Source: Nocardiopsis sp. YSL2
Lineage (GTDB): Bacteria > Actinomycetota > Actinomycetes > Streptosporangiales > Streptosporangiaceae
Direction: 5' to 3'
NCBI RefSeq assembly: GCF_030555055.1
Contig: NZ_JAMOAO010000001.1
Location: 4,340,001-4,404,000 of the forward strand
Length of the DNA stretch: 64,000 nt
How positions within the stretch are numbered: position 1 is the stretch's first letter; each line of letters begins with the position of its first letter. A model generated the notes under the pieces. The model had not been told where the DNA came from. It saw nothing but the letters and a program-made list of their open reading frames with translations, and ran no database searches. The translations under genes and the position numbers were made by a program. Below are positions 47,115-56,326 of the stretch, in pieces.

Positions 47115-47933
47115 TCAGGTCTCGCGTGCGGACTGCAGGTAGCGGTCGACCTCCGCCCGGGCCCCGCGGGCCAGCTCCTCGTACAGAGCGGCCACCTCGG
47201 GCCAGGCCGCGGTGAGCGCCTCGGCCGTCCCGGTCTCGCCCAGGGCGGCCCGAACCGTGTCGGCCAGGAGGTCGGCACGGTGTCCGGGGGACTCTGGTCG
47301 GAACAGACCGGGTTGTGCGGTGACGAACGGTTCGGCGAGCAGGAAACCGGTCATGACCGACGTGAAGGCGTAGAGGAGGTCGTCCCGGGACCGGTCCGTC
47401 CGGAGCAGGCCGTGCCCGATGAGCAGGTCGAAGTAGGCGCGGGAGGTCGTGATCCGGTCGCCGACCAGGTCCTCGCTGTACTCGGCCGCGGTACGGGCCA
47501 GCGTGCCGAGCGTCTCCGCCCTTCCCGTCACCAGCGCGTGGACGACCGGTACCTCGCGGACGGACAGGTACGTGGTGCGGGCCATCGAGCTCGGCAGGAC
47601 TCCCTCCGGGCCGCGGCGCATCGTGCTCGCCAACCGGTCGGTGATCTCCGACTGCGACCTGAGCAGGACCACCAGGAAGAGCACTTCCTTGGTGGGGAAG
47701 TGCAGGTAGACGGTGCCCTTGCCGACTCCGGCCCGTCGGGCGACGTCCTCGATGGTGATCTTGGGGTAGCCCCAGATGACGAGGAGGTCGCCGGCCGCGT
47801 CCAGGATGCGCGCGGCCCGCTGCTCGCGCTGGGCGGATCTGGTCGTGGACTGCTCGGCTGGGGCCACGGTGTGCTCCTGGGCGACGGGGACATGGCGGGG
47901 GCCGGTGCTCACCAGCGCCGACGCGTCGACCAT
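47115..47933 (-). CDS. TetR-family transcriptional regulator
   Basis: The 272-residue protein has a 35-40 residue N-terminal extension, then the TetR helix-turn-helix (AARILDAAGDLLVIWGYPKITIEDVARRAGVGKGTVYLHFPTKEVLF) and a variable ligand-binding domain. It is the first gene of a tetR-P450 pair. A 37-bp palindrome starts 22 bp before its start codon and is a plausible autoregulatory operator. An ATG closer to the HTH is not obvious, so the start is moderately sure. Confidence 0.9.
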   Translation of the reverse strand: MVDASALVSTGPRHVPVAQEHTVAPAEQSTTRSAQREQRAARILDAAGDLLVIWGYPKITIEDVARRAGVGKGTVYLHFPTKEVLFLVVLLRSQSEITDRLASTMRRGPEGVLPSSMARTTYLSVREVPVVHALVTGRAETLGTLARTAAEYSEDLVGDRITTSRAYFDLLIGHGLLRTDRSRDDLLYAFTSVMTGFLLAEPFVTAQPGLFRPESPGHRADLLADTVRAALGETGTAEALTAAWPEVAALYEELARGARAEVDRYLQSARET

Positions 47934-47954
47934 ATCCTCACCTCCCCATCTCGT

Positions 47955-47991
47955 GACTCCGTGACCAGATTTCGAATCTGGTCACGGAGTC
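47955..47991. promoter_or_regulatory. Palindromic operator upstream of tetR-P450
   Basis: GACTCCGTGACCAGATT (47955-47971) and AATCTGGTCACGGAGTC (47975-47991) are perfect 17-bp arms around TCG. The site lies directly before the TetR gene and is long enough for a TetR dimer or a pair of dimers. Confidence 0.75.
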
Positions 47992-48050
47992 AAATCTAGA
48001 TCAGGATCTGCCGCCGGGCAAGGGTCGCAGCGGTGCGTTCCGGGCCCGGA

Positions 48051-48092
48051 CACGGCGCAGGGCGGACCCGGTCGGGTCCGCCCTGCGCCGTG
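48051..48092 (-). terminator. 20-bp perfect stem-loop, displaced miaA terminator
   Basis: CACGGCGCAGGGCGGACCCG (48051-48070) and its exact complement at 48073-48092 are separated by GT only. Before the IS630 insertion this stem would have begun about 35 bp after the miaA stop. It is now 1.17 kb away, on the far side of the insertion sequence. Confidence 0.7.
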
Positions 48093-48098
48093 GCGTGC

Positions 48099-48129
48099 CT
48101 AGGGCCCGTATCCGCGAAACCCGCCCTAG
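48099..48129. repeat. 31-bp CTAG-bounded imperfect palindrome
   Basis: CTAGGGC (48099-48105) and GCCCTAG (48123-48129) bound an imperfect inverted repeat. The ends match those of the MITE-like element at 26351-26558 for the first seven bases. The IS630 copy is inserted at the TA of its right-hand CTAG. It may be the joined ends of a deleted element, or just a hairpin. Confidence 0.4.
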
Positions 48130-49264
48130 TGTTCTGATTGGTTAGTTCACTTGCTGATGCGTTGGCAGTATGAGGCGATGCTGTCGAGGATCTCCTCTGC
48201 GGTCTTGGTCCACACATAGGGTCGGGGATTCTCGTTCCAGGACGCGGCCCAGGTGCGGATGTCCTTCTCCAGGGCCTGGACGCTGCGGTGGGTGCCGCGG
48301 CGGATCAGCCGGTTGGTGATCTCGGCGAACCACCGCTCGACCAGGTTCAACCAGGAGGAACTGGTCGGGATGAAGTGCAGGTGGAACCGGGGGTGGCGCA
48401 GTAGCCACCTTTGGATCTCGGGGGTCTTGTGCGTGGCGTAGTTGTCCAGGACCAGGTGCACCTGCAGGTCCGCGGGGACCTCGCGGTCGATCTTGGCCAG
48501 GAACTTCTTGAACTCGATGGCGCGGTGGCGGCGGTGGATCGAAGTGATCACCTGCCCTGTGGCGGTGTCCAGCGCGGCGAACAGGCTGGTCACCCCGGCA
48601 CGCACGTAGTCATGGGTGGCCCGCTCGGGGGTGCCGGGCATCATCGGCAGCACCGGCTGGGTGCGGTTGAGCGCCTGGATCTGGGACTTCTCGTCCACGC
48701 ACAGCGCCACCGCCCGTTCGGGCGGGTCGAGGTAGAGGCCGACGACGTCGCGGACCTTGTCGATGAAGAACGGGTCGGTGGAGATCTTGAACTGTTCCCG
48801 CCGGTGGGGCTGCAGGCCGAAGGCGTTCCAGATGCGCCACACCGCGTTCTGGGTCATGCCTGTGTGCTGGGCCATGGAGCGCGTGGACCAGTGGGTGTCA
48901 GGGGCGGGTGTGCTCTCCAGGGTGGCGGCCACCACCGCCTCGACCTGGGCGTCGGTGATCGTGCGCGGCCGTCCGGGCCGGGGTTCGTCGGTCAGGCCGC
49001 CCAAGCGGTGCGCGATGAAGCGCTGGCGCCACTTGGTCACCGTGGGCGCCGATACTCCTACCTCGCGGCGGACCTGGGCGTTGGACAGGCCTTCGGCGCA
49101 GGCGAGCACGATCCGGGCCCGCAGGGCCAGGTCCTGTGCGGTCTTGCGTCGTCTGACCCACCGCTGGAGCTCGGCGCGTTCTTGGTCGCTCAGCTCCAGC
49201 GGGGGCAGCTTCGGTCCAGGAGCACTCATCCTGCAACCATAAACGAAATAACCAATCAGAACAC
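48129..49264 (-). mobile_element. IS630-family insertion sequence
   Basis: The 1136-bp element has a full transposase gene and terminal inverted repeats. The left end reads GTGTTCTGATTGGTTAGTTC; the inverted right end matches it at 19 of 20 bases. It is flanked on both sides by TA (48127-48128 and 49265-49266), the target duplicated by this family. The element looks complete and recent. Confidence 0.93.
48147..49229 (-). CDS. IS630-family transposase
   Basis: The 360-residue protein has an N-terminal winged helix-turn-helix pair (LRARIVLACAEGLSNAQVRREVGVSAPTVTKWRQRF and a second segment) and a DDE_3 catalytic core. The three acidic residues are seen in ALCVDEKSQ, LDNYATHKT and WLNLVERWFAEI. 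It is full length without frameshift, so the element may be active. The ATG at 49229 lies 35 bp inside the right inverted repeat end. Confidence 0.94.
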   Translation of the reverse strand: MSAPGPKLPPLELSDQERAELQRWVRRRKTAQDLALRARIVLACAEGLSNAQVRREVGVSAPTVTKWRQRFIAHRLGGLTDEPRPGRPRTITDAQVEAVVAATLESTPAPDTHWSTRSMAQHTGMTQNAVWRIWNAFGLQPHRREQFKISTDPFFIDKVRDVVGLYLDPPERAVALCVDEKSQIQALNRTQPVLPMMPGTPERATHDYVRAGVTSLFAALDTATGQVITSIHRRHRAIEFKKFLAKIDREVPADLQVHLVLDNYATHKTPEIQRWLLRHPRFHLHFIPTSSSWLNLVERWFAEITNRLIRRGTHRSVQALEKDIRTWAASWNENPRPYVWTKTAEEILDSIASYCQRISK

Positions 49265-50265
49265 TAGCCGTCCGCCCCCCGGAAGCCCGGCATGACGGTG
49301 GCCACGTCCACCAGGGCCTCGTCGGGGGTGTCGGGAGTTCCGGCCAGGGCCGTGTCCACCAGGGCCAGGGCGCGGTCGGTGAGCTCGGCGGCGTCGTAGG
49401 GCAGCCAGCGGATCCGCGGGTCGCGGCGGAACCACGACTCCTGGCGGCGGGCGAAGCGCCGTGTGGCCTGCGCGGTGGCCGCCTTGGCGTCCTCCTCGGA
49501 CAGTGTGCCGTCGAGCTGCTCCAGCGCCTGCGCGTAGCCCAGGGCGCGCGAGGCGGTACGGCCCTCGCGCAGGCCCCGCTCGTCCAGTCGGCGGACCTCG
49601 TCCACCAGGCCCTGCTTCCACATGCGGTCCACCCGCGTGTCGATACGCGTGTCCAGCTCCGGGCGCGGAGCGGCCAGCCCGATCTGCAGGCAGGGGTAGT
49701 ACGAGGTGTGGTCGGGCAGGGTCGCGGTGAAGGGGCGCCCGGTCAGCTCGATGACCTCCAGGGCGCGTACGATACGGCGGCCGTTGCCCGGCAGGATCGC
49801 GCGGGCGGCGGCGGGGTCGGCCTCGGCCAGGCGGGCGTGCAGTACGCCCGGACCGGCGTCGGACAGCTCGGCCTCCAGCCTGGCGCGCACGACGGGGTCG
49901 GTGCCGGGGAACTCCAGGTGGTCCAGGACGGCCCGCACGTACAGGCCGGAGCCGCCGACCAGGATGGGGATGACGTCGCGCTCGGCGCACTCCTCCACGC
50001 GTTCGCGGGCCAGCGCCTGGTAGCTGGCCACGTCTGCGGGTTCGGTGACCTCCCAGACGTCGAGCAGGTGGTGCGGCACGCCGCGCCGCTCGGGTTCGGA
50101 CATCTTGGCGGTGCCGATGTCCATGCCCCGGTACAGCTGCATGGAGTCCGCATTGATCACCTCGCCGCGGCGACCGGTGCGTTCCTCCAGGCGGAGTGCC
50201 ACGTCGACGGCGAGGTCGGACTTGCCCACAGCGGTCGGGCCCACGACCGCGATCACCTTGATCAT
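49264..50265 (-). CDS. miaA: tRNA dimethylallyltransferase MiaA
   Basis: MiaA transfers the isopentenyl group of dimethylallyl diphosphate to adenosine 37 of tRNA, the step before MiaB. The 333-residue protein has the P-loop VVGPTAVGKSDLA, INADSMQLYRGMDIGTAK, GGSGLYVRAVLD and the C-terminal RRFARRQESWFRRD motif. ATG at 50265 is used; GTG at 50268 is adjacent. Its TAG stop contains the TA at which the IS630 copy is inserted; the last base of the element restores the third stop base, so the protein is unchanged. It points away from the polyketide cluster and opposite to miaB. Confidence 0.95.
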   Translation of the reverse strand: MIKVIAVVGPTAVGKSDLAVDVALRLEERTGRRGEVINADSMQLYRGMDIGTAKMSEPERRGVPHHLLDVWEVTEPADVASYQALARERVEECAERDVIPILVGGSGLYVRAVLDHLEFPGTDPVVRARLEAELSDAGPGVLHARLAEADPAAARAILPGNGRRIVRALEVIELTGRPFTATLPDHTSYYPCLQIGLAAPRPELDTRIDTRVDRMWKQGLVDEVRRLDERGLREGRTASRALGYAQALEQLDGTLSEEDAKAATAQATRRFARRQESWFRRDPRIRWLPYDAAELTDRALALVDTALAGTPDTPDEALVDVATVMPGFRGADG

Positions 50266-50506
50266 CACCCCAGCCTAGTCACGTGACCGCCTGCCGTGTC
50301 CGTCCTTCCGCGGACGGGGCGGCGGGCGCCGGCCCGGTCGATGGCCGCGCCGGCCGACCGGCCGCCCATAGCAATAATCACGCTGTTATGAAATGGATTT
50401 CCGTCTTCGGCGCACAAACGAAGAAGACACGCAAACCTTGTTGGCGCATGATTGTCGTGGAATTACGGAGTGCAGGTGCATTATCTGAGCTGCATGTGGG
50501 TGGGGT
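50266..50506 (+). promoter_or_regulatory. Lower-GC promoter region between miaA and the polyketide synthase gene
   Basis: The 241-bp divergent gap must hold promoters for both miaA and the PKS operon. Its right half (about 50370-50500) is much richer in A and T than the rest of the window, with stretches such as CAATAATCACGCTGTTATGA and ACGAAGAAGACACGC. No clear operator palindrome is seen. GGTGGGG before the ATG at 50507 is the likely ribosome site. Confidence 0.5.
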
Positions 50507-53500
50507 ATGAATAAAGCAAGAATTGCCGTTGTGGGCATGGGTCTCCGTTATCCTGACGCGCATTCTCCAGCGGACCTGTGGGAGAACGTTCTGGCTGGTA
50601 GGAGGGCTTTTCGTCGCCTTCCTCCGGAGCGTATGAACCTGGACGACTACTGGTCGGAGGACCCGTCCGCCGAGGACCGATTCTACTCCGACAAGGCGGC
50701 GGTCCTGCGCGGATTCGCGTTTGACCGGGCGCGCTACCGTGTCTCCGGGAGTTCCTTCCGGTCCACCGACATGACGCATTGGCTCGCGCTCGAGACGATG
50801 GCGCGGGCCCTGGAGGACGCCGGATTCCCGGGCGGGGATGGCCTACCCCGGAGGTCCACCGGCGTGGTCGTCGGCAACAGCCTCACCGGTGAGTTCTCCC
50901 GCGCCAACACGATGCGCCTGCGGTGGCCGTACGTCCGCCGGACCTTCGCCGCGGCCCTGGTCGAGCACGGGTGGTCGGAGGAGGAGACCGACTCCTTCCT
51001 GGCCGAGGTCGAGGGGGCCTACAAGTCACCGTTCCCGCGCATCGACGAGGACACCCTGGCCGGCGGCCTGTCCAACACCATCGCCGGCCGGATCTGCAAC
51101 CACTTCGACCTCGGAGGCGGGGGCTACACGGTCGACGGCGCCTGCTCCTCGTCGCTGCTGTCGGTCTCCACGGCCGCCACCGCACTGGCCGAGGGCACCC
51201 TGGACGCGGCCCTGGCCGGGGGCGTCGACCTGTCCATCGACCCCTTCGAGGTCATCGGCTTCGCCAAGACCGGTGCCCTGGCCACCGGCGAGATGAAGGT
51301 CTACGACAAGGACTCCAACGGCTTCTGGCCCGGGGAGGGCTCCGGGGCGCTCGTGCTCATGCGCGAGGAGGACGCCCTCGCGCAGGGCAAGCGGATCTAC
51401 GCCGTCATCACGGGCTGGGCGGTCTCCTCCGACGGCAGCGGCGGCATCACGCGGCCCGAGGAGAGCGGACACCGGCTGGCCCTGGAGCGCGCCTACGAGA
51501 GGGCCGGATACGGGATCGAGACGATCGGCTACTTCGAGGGCCACGGCACCGGCACCGCGCTCGGAGACGAGACGGAGCTGACCGCGCTCTCCGGAGCCAG
51601 GGCCGCGGCGGCCCCCTCCGGGCAGCCGGCCGCGCTGGGATCGGTCAAGGCCAACTTCGGCCACACCAAGGCCGCCGCGGGCGTCGCGGGACTGATCAAG
51701 GCCGTCCTGGCCGTCCATCACCGCGTCATCCCGCCGGCGACCGGCCACCACGACCCCCACCCGCTGCTGGAGGAGGAGTCCGCGCCGCTGTTCGTGCCGG
51801 ACCGGGCCCTGCCCTGGCCGGAGGGCCGACCCGCGCGGGCCGGCGTCTCGGCCATGGGATTCGGCGGGATCAACACCCATGTGACGGTGGAGTCGGCTCC
51901 GGGCGGCGGCGGCGCCGGAGTCACCTCCCGGGTCCGCGCGCTGGTGGCCGGTCGCCAGGACGCCGAACTCCTCGTCGTGGAGGGCGCCGACATCGCCGAC
52001 GTGCGGGCCCGGCTGGAGGAGCTCCTGGAGTCGCTGCCCCGCCTCTCCTTCGCCGAGCTCACCGACCTCGCCCACGTGCTCGCGGCCCGGTCGGGCACGG
52101 CTCCGGCGCGCGCCGCCGTGGTCGCCTCCTCGCCCGAGTCCGCCGCGCGCGCGGTCCGGGTCCTGGCCGACCGCATCGACGCGGGCGAGCGGGAGGTGGT
52201 CTCCCCGGCCCAGGGCGTCTTCCTCGCCCACCGCACCACGCCTCCCCGCATCCGCTACCTCTTCCCGGGCCAGGGGTCGGGCACCGGCGGTCCCGGCGCG
52301 TTCGGCCGGCGCTTCGAGCGTGCCGCCGAGGTCCTGGCCTCGGCCGGCCTTCCGCACGGCGGCGACCAGGTCGCGACCGAGGTCGCCCAGCCCCGTATCG
52401 TGGCCGGTTCCCTGGCCGCACTCGCCGTGCTCGACGACCTCGGACTGAGGGCGGACGGAGCCACCGGGCACAGCCTGGGCGAGCTGACCGCCCTGCACTG
52501 GGCCGGAGCCCTGGACGCCCAGGGCGTGCTGGACCTCGCGGCGGCGCGCGGACGCGCGATGGCCGACGCCAGTGACGGAGGCGGCGCGATGGCCGGGCTG
52601 GCGGCGGGGCCGGAGAGGGTGCGGGCCCTGCTCGGGGACGAGTCCGCCGTGGTCATCGCCGGGTACAACGGGCCCGGGCAGACGGTGGTCTCCGGTCCGG
52701 CCGAGGACGTGGACGGGGTGTGCCGGCGTGCGCGGGACGAAGGCGTCGGCGCCACGCGGGTGAACGTCTCCCACGCCTTCCACTCACCGCTGGTGGCCCC
52801 GGCCGCCGACGTCCTGGGGCGGCGGCTCACCGAGACCGACTTCTCACCCCTGTCGGAGGGGGTGGTCTCCACCGTGACCGGGCGCGAGCTCGGCCCCGAC
52901 ACCGACACGCGCGCACTCCTGCGGGACCAGGTGGTGCAGCCGGTGCGCTTCCACGAGGCGGTCGCGCGTCTGGCGCGCGACGCCGACCTGCTGCTGGAGG
53001 TCGGGCCGGGACGTGTCCTGACCGGGCTCGCCTCCTCCTGCGCTCCGGAGGTCCCCGCACTGCCGGTGGACACCGACGCGGTGACCCTGGCCCCCTTCCT
53101 GTCGGCGGCGGCCGCGGCCTACGCCCTCGGCGCTCCCGTCGACGTGCGCGCTCTCTTCACGGGCAGGCTGGTCCGTGAGCTGCCCGAGGAGTTCGAGTTC
53201 CTCGCCAGCCCCTGTGAGGCAGCGCCCCGCGTGGACGCCGGGCGCACCGACGGCAGCGCCGCCGTGGGCGCCGCGTCCGCGGCCGGCGGCGAGGGCGAGG
53301 CGCTCGGGGAGGAGCAGGACACGCTGGGTCTGCTGCGCTCCCTGGTGGCGGCGCGTGTCGAGCTGCCCGAGTCGACGGTGAGCGCCGACACGCGCCCGCT
53401 GGACGACCTGCACCTGAGCTCGATCACCGTCGGCCAGATCGTCAACGAGGCCGCGCAGCGGTTGGGCCTGTCCCCGATGAGCGCGGCCTCGGGCTACGCC

Positions 53501-56326
53501 ACCTCCAGCCTGGGCGAGATGGCGCAGACCATCGAGGCCCTGGCCGAGACCGCCGACGACCGGACCGCTTCCGCCCAGGTGGCCGGGGCGGCGCCGTGGG
53601 TGCGCGCCTTCGAGGTCGCGCATGTTCCCGCCGCCGTCTCCGAGGCCCTGCCCGGCGACGCCGACGAATGGGAGCCGTCCGACTGGAGCGTGTACGCCCC
53701 GCCGGGGCACCCCCTGGCCGGGCCGCTGTCGGAGGCGCTCTCGCGGATCGGCGGCGGTGTCCTGCTGTGCCTGCCCGCCGAAGGCGGTGCCGAGGCGGCG
53801 GGGACGTTCCTGGACGCCGCCCGTTCGGTGCTGGCCTCGGGCCCCCAGACCCGGTTCGTCGTCGTGCAGGGCCGGCGGGGGGCCTCCGGTGTGGCCCGGA
53901 CCCTGCACCAGGAACTGCCCGGGCTGACCACCACCGTGATCACCCTGGAGGACCCGGAACCGGAGGCTGAGCGCGACCGCGAGCAGGCGGTGCGCCGCGT
54001 GGTGGAGGAGGTCGCCGCCGCGCGCGGCTACACCGAGTCCCGCTACGGCGCCGACGGTCGGCGTACCGTGCCCGTGCTGCGCGCGGTGTCCCCGTCCGCC
54101 GGAGCCGAGGCGGGCGAGGCCCCGCTCGGTCCGGACGACGTGCTCCTGGTCACGGGAGGGGGCAAGGGCATCACGGCCGAGTGCGCCCTGTCGCTGGCCC
54201 GGGAGTACGGGGTCGGCCTCGCCCTCCTGGGCCGTGCGGCTCCGGAGGAGGACGAGGAGCTGGCCGCCAACCTGGAGCGGATGGCGGTCGCCGGGGTGCG
54301 CTACCGGTACGACCGCGCCGACGTGACCCGGCCCGAGGAGGTCCGCGCCGCGGTGGACTCCTTCCAGGAGGAGCTGGGGGCGGTCACGGCCGTCCTGCAC
54401 GGCGCGGGCCGCAACGAGCCCACCGCCGTGGCGAACGTGACGGAGCCGCTCATGCGGCGCACCCTCGCACCCAAGACCGACGGGCTCGCCGCCGTCCTGG
54501 GCGCGATCGATCCCGATCGTCTGCGGCTGCTGGTCTCCTTCGGCAGCATCATCGGCCGGGCCGGGCTCCGCGGTGAGGCGCACTACGCCACCGCGAACGA
54601 CTGGCTCACCGAGATGACCGTCGAGTACGGCCGGGAGCACCCCCACACCCGGGTCCTTTCCCTGGAGTGGTCGGTGTGGTCGGGCGCGGGGATGGGCGAG
54701 CGCCTGGGCGTGGTCGAGTCCCTCATGCGCGACGGCATCACCCCGATCTCCACGGAGGAGGGGATCGCCGTCCTGCACCAGGTGCTCGCCGACCGCGAGG
54801 CCGGCCCCGTGCTGGTCGTCAGCGGTCGCGCCGACGGGCTGCCGACCCTGTCGGTCGAACAGGGCGAGGTCCCCCTGGGCAGGTTCACCGACCACGTCCT
54901 GGTGCACTACCCCCGGGTCGAGCTCGTCACCGAGGCGGTCCTGTCCTCGGCGGACGACCCCTACCTGGACGACCACCTGCTCGACGGCGACATGCTCTTT
55001 CCCGCTGTCATCGGCATGGAGGCGATGGCCCAGGTGGCGGCCGCCGTGAGCGGGCACGCGGGGCCCCCGGTGATGGAGGGGGTGCGCTTCCTGCGCCCGG
55101 TGGCGGTGCGCCCGGGCGGCAGCACCGCCATCCGGGTGGCCGCGCTGGTGCGGGACGCCGACACGGTCGAGGTCGTCATCCGCAGTGAGGAGACGGGCTA
55201 CGACGCCGACCACTTCCGTGCAACCCTGCGCTGGCCCGGCTCCGCGCCGCGGGAGGACCGGACGGCCGCCGCGGCACCGCTGCTGCCCAGGGTCCCGATC
55301 GACCCGGCCGAGCTCTACGGAGGCGTGCTCTTCCAGGGCAAGCGGTTCCGCCGCCTGCTGTCCTACCGGCGGGTGAGCGCCCGGCACGTGGTCGCCGAGC
55401 TGTCCACGACCGCGCCCGGCGACTGGTTCGGCTCGTTCCTGCCCCAGGAGCGGGTCCTGGCCGACCCCGGTGTGCGCGACGCGGCCATGCACGTCCTGCA
55501 GGCCTGTGTACCGGACGGAACGCTCCTGCCCGAGGGGGTGGACCGGCTGGTCCTGGCCAGGCCCGAGGACCAGGAGGCCGACTGCGTGCTGTTGGAGGCG
55601 GTCGAACGCCTCCAGGACGGCGACTCCTACGTCTACGACGTGGACCTGCGCGACTCCGGCGGGACCGTGGTCGAGCGGTGGGAGGGCCTGCGACTGCGCG
55701 CGGTGCGCAGGAGCGGCGGGGCCGGGCCCTGGGTGCCCTCCCTGCTGGGGCCGCACCTGGAGCGGGAGCTGGAGCGGGAGCTCGGCGGTTCCCGTGCCGT
55801 CGTCGTCGACCCCGACCCCGAGTCCGGCGCCGCGCGGGGCGTCGAGGAGCGGCGGGGCAGGACCGGTCTGGCGATCGGGCGGGCCGTGGACCGCAGTGTG
55901 CGGGTCCGCTACCGGCCGGACGGGCGCCCGGAGATCCCCGGGGCGCACGTGTCGGCCTCGCACGGGGCCGGCGTGACCCTGGCCGTCGTCGGCGACCGGG
56001 CCCTGGCCTGCGACGTGGAAGCCGTCGCCGAGCGCTCCGACGAACAGTGGTCGGGGCTGGTGGGAGAGGGGCTGGTGTCCCTGTGGCGGCTGGTCGCACG
56101 GGAGGCGGACGAGTCCGCGCACGTGGCGGCGACGCGCCTGTGGGGGGCCCTGGAGTGCCTGCGCAAGGTGGGCGGCACGGGCCGCGCGCTGACGCTCGAG
56201 GGGGTCGGCGACCACGGCTGGGTGGTCCTGTCCTCGGGCGGGGACCGGATCGCCACCTGGGTCACGGACCTGAACGGCAGTTCTGAACCGACGGTGTTCG
56301 CCGTCCTGGCCCGAGAGGAGAACTGA
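50507..56326 (+). CDS. pksE: Enediyne-type iterative type I polyketide synthase (PksE)
   Basis: The 1939-residue enzyme has the domain order KS-AT-ACP-KR-DH-PPTase that marks the PksE family, which builds a C15-type polyene from malonyl units. KS (1-460): Cys213 in DGACSSS, His346 in GHGTGT, His386 in NFGHTK, plus the family stretch TGEFSRANTMRLRWPYVRR. AT: Ser656 in GHSLGE. ACP: DLHLSSI, with Ser972 the probable phosphopantetheine site. KR: TGGGKGI (1216-1222), Tyr1360 and Asn1364. DH: His1490 in DDHLLDGD. C-terminal PPTase: Asp1836, Glu1838, Glu1883, Lys1887. All domains look active. Its stop overlaps the thioesterase ATG. Membership of the related polyene-only branch cannot be excluded. 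Confidence 0.93.
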   Translation: MNKARIAVVGMGLRYPDAHSPADLWENVLAGRRAFRRLPPERMNLDDYWSEDPSAEDRFYSDKAAVLRGFAFDRARYRVSGSSFRSTDMTHWLALETMARALEDAGFPGGDGLPRRSTGVVVGNSLTGEFSRANTMRLRWPYVRRTFAAALVEHGWSEEETDSFLAEVEGAYKSPFPRIDEDTLAGGLSNTIAGRICNHFDLGGGGYTVDGACSSSLLSVSTAATALAEGTLDAALAGGVDLSIDPFEVIGFAKTGALATGEMKVYDKDSNGFWPGEGSGALVLMREEDALAQGKRIYAVITGWAVSSDGSGGITRPEESGHRLALERAYERAGYGIETIGYFEGHGTGTALGDETELTALSGARAAAAPSGQPAALGSVKANFGHTKAAAGVAGLIKAVLAVHHRVIPPATGHHDPHPLLEEESAPLFVPDRALPWPEGRPARAGVSAMGFGGINTHVTVESAPGGGGAGVTSRVRALVAGRQDAELLVVEGADIADVRARLEELLESLPRLSFAELTDLAHVLAARSGTAPARAAVVASSPESAARAVRVLADRIDAGEREVVSPAQGVFLAHRTTPPRIRYLFPGQGSGTGGPGAFGRRFERAAEVLASAGLPHGGDQVATEVAQPRIVAGSLAALAVLDDLGLRADGATGHSLGELTALHWAGALDAQGVLDLAAARGRAMADASDGGGAMAGLAAGPERVRALLGDESAVVIAGYNGPGQTVVSGPAEDVDGVCRRARDEGVGATRVNVSHAFHSPLVAPAADVLGRRLTETDFSPLSEGVVSTVTGRELGPDTDTRALLRDQVVQPVRFHEAVARLARDADLLLEVGPGRVLTGLASSCAPEVPALPVDTDAVTLAPFLSAAAAAYALGAPVDVRALFTGRLVRELPEEFEFLASPCEAAPRVDAGRTDGSAAVGAASAAGGEGEALGEEQDTLGLLRSLVAARVELPESTVSADTRPLDDLHLSSITVGQIVNEAAQRLGLSPMSAASGYATSSLGEMAQTIEALAETADDRTASAQVAGAAPWVRAFEVAHVPAAVSEALPGDADEWEPSDWSVYAPPGHPLAGPLSEALSRIGGGVLLCLPAEGGAEAAGTFLDAARSVLASGPQTRFVVVQGRRGASGVARTLHQELPGLTTTVITLEDPEPEAERDREQAVRRVVEEVAAARGYTESRYGADGRRTVPVLRAVSPSAGAEAGEAPLGPDDVLLVTGGGKGITAECALSLAREYGVGLALLGRAAPEEDEELAANLERMAVAGVRYRYDRADVTRPEEVRAAVDSFQEELGAVTAVLHGAGRNEPTAVANVTEPLMRRTLAPKTDGLAAVLGAIDPDRLRLLVSFGSIIGRAGLRGEAHYATANDWLTEMTVEYGREHPHTRVLSLEWSVWSGAGMGERLGVVESLMRDGITPISTEEGIAVLHQVLADREAGPVLVVSGRADGLPTLSVEQGEVPLGRFTDHVLVHYPRVELVTEAVLSSADDPYLDDHLLDGDMLFPAVIGMEAMAQVAAAVSGHAGPPVMEGVRFLRPVAVRPGGSTAIRVAALVRDADTVEVVIRSEETGYDADHFRATLRWPGSAPREDRTAAAAPLLPRVPIDPAELYGGVLFQGKRFRRLLSYRRVSARHVVAELSTTAPGDWFGSFLPQERVLADPGVRDAAMHVLQACVPDGTLLPEGVDRLVLARPEDQEADCVLLEAVERLQDGDSYVYDVDLRDSGGTVVERWEGLRLRAVRRSGGAGPWVPSLLGPHLERELERELGGSRAVVVDPDPESGAARGVEERRGRTGLAIGRAVDRSVRVRYRPDGRPEIPGAHVSASHGAGVTLAVVGDRALACDVEAVAERSDEQWSGLVGEGLVSLWRLVAREADESAHVAATRLWGALECLRKVGGTGRALTLEGVGDHGWVVLSSGGDRIATWVTDLNGSSEPTVFAVLAREEN

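Noticed and set aside
50283..50510. 75-codon frame running into the PksE start
   Set aside because: Translation is not protein-like, the first half lies in the promoter of divergent miaA, and there is no ribosome site.
52844..56215. 1123-codon open frame on the minus strand across the polyketide synthase
   Set aside because: It is the antisense shadow of a GC-rich gene; its translation is Gly/His/Arg-rich and has no known domain, while the plus strand has every PksE motif.
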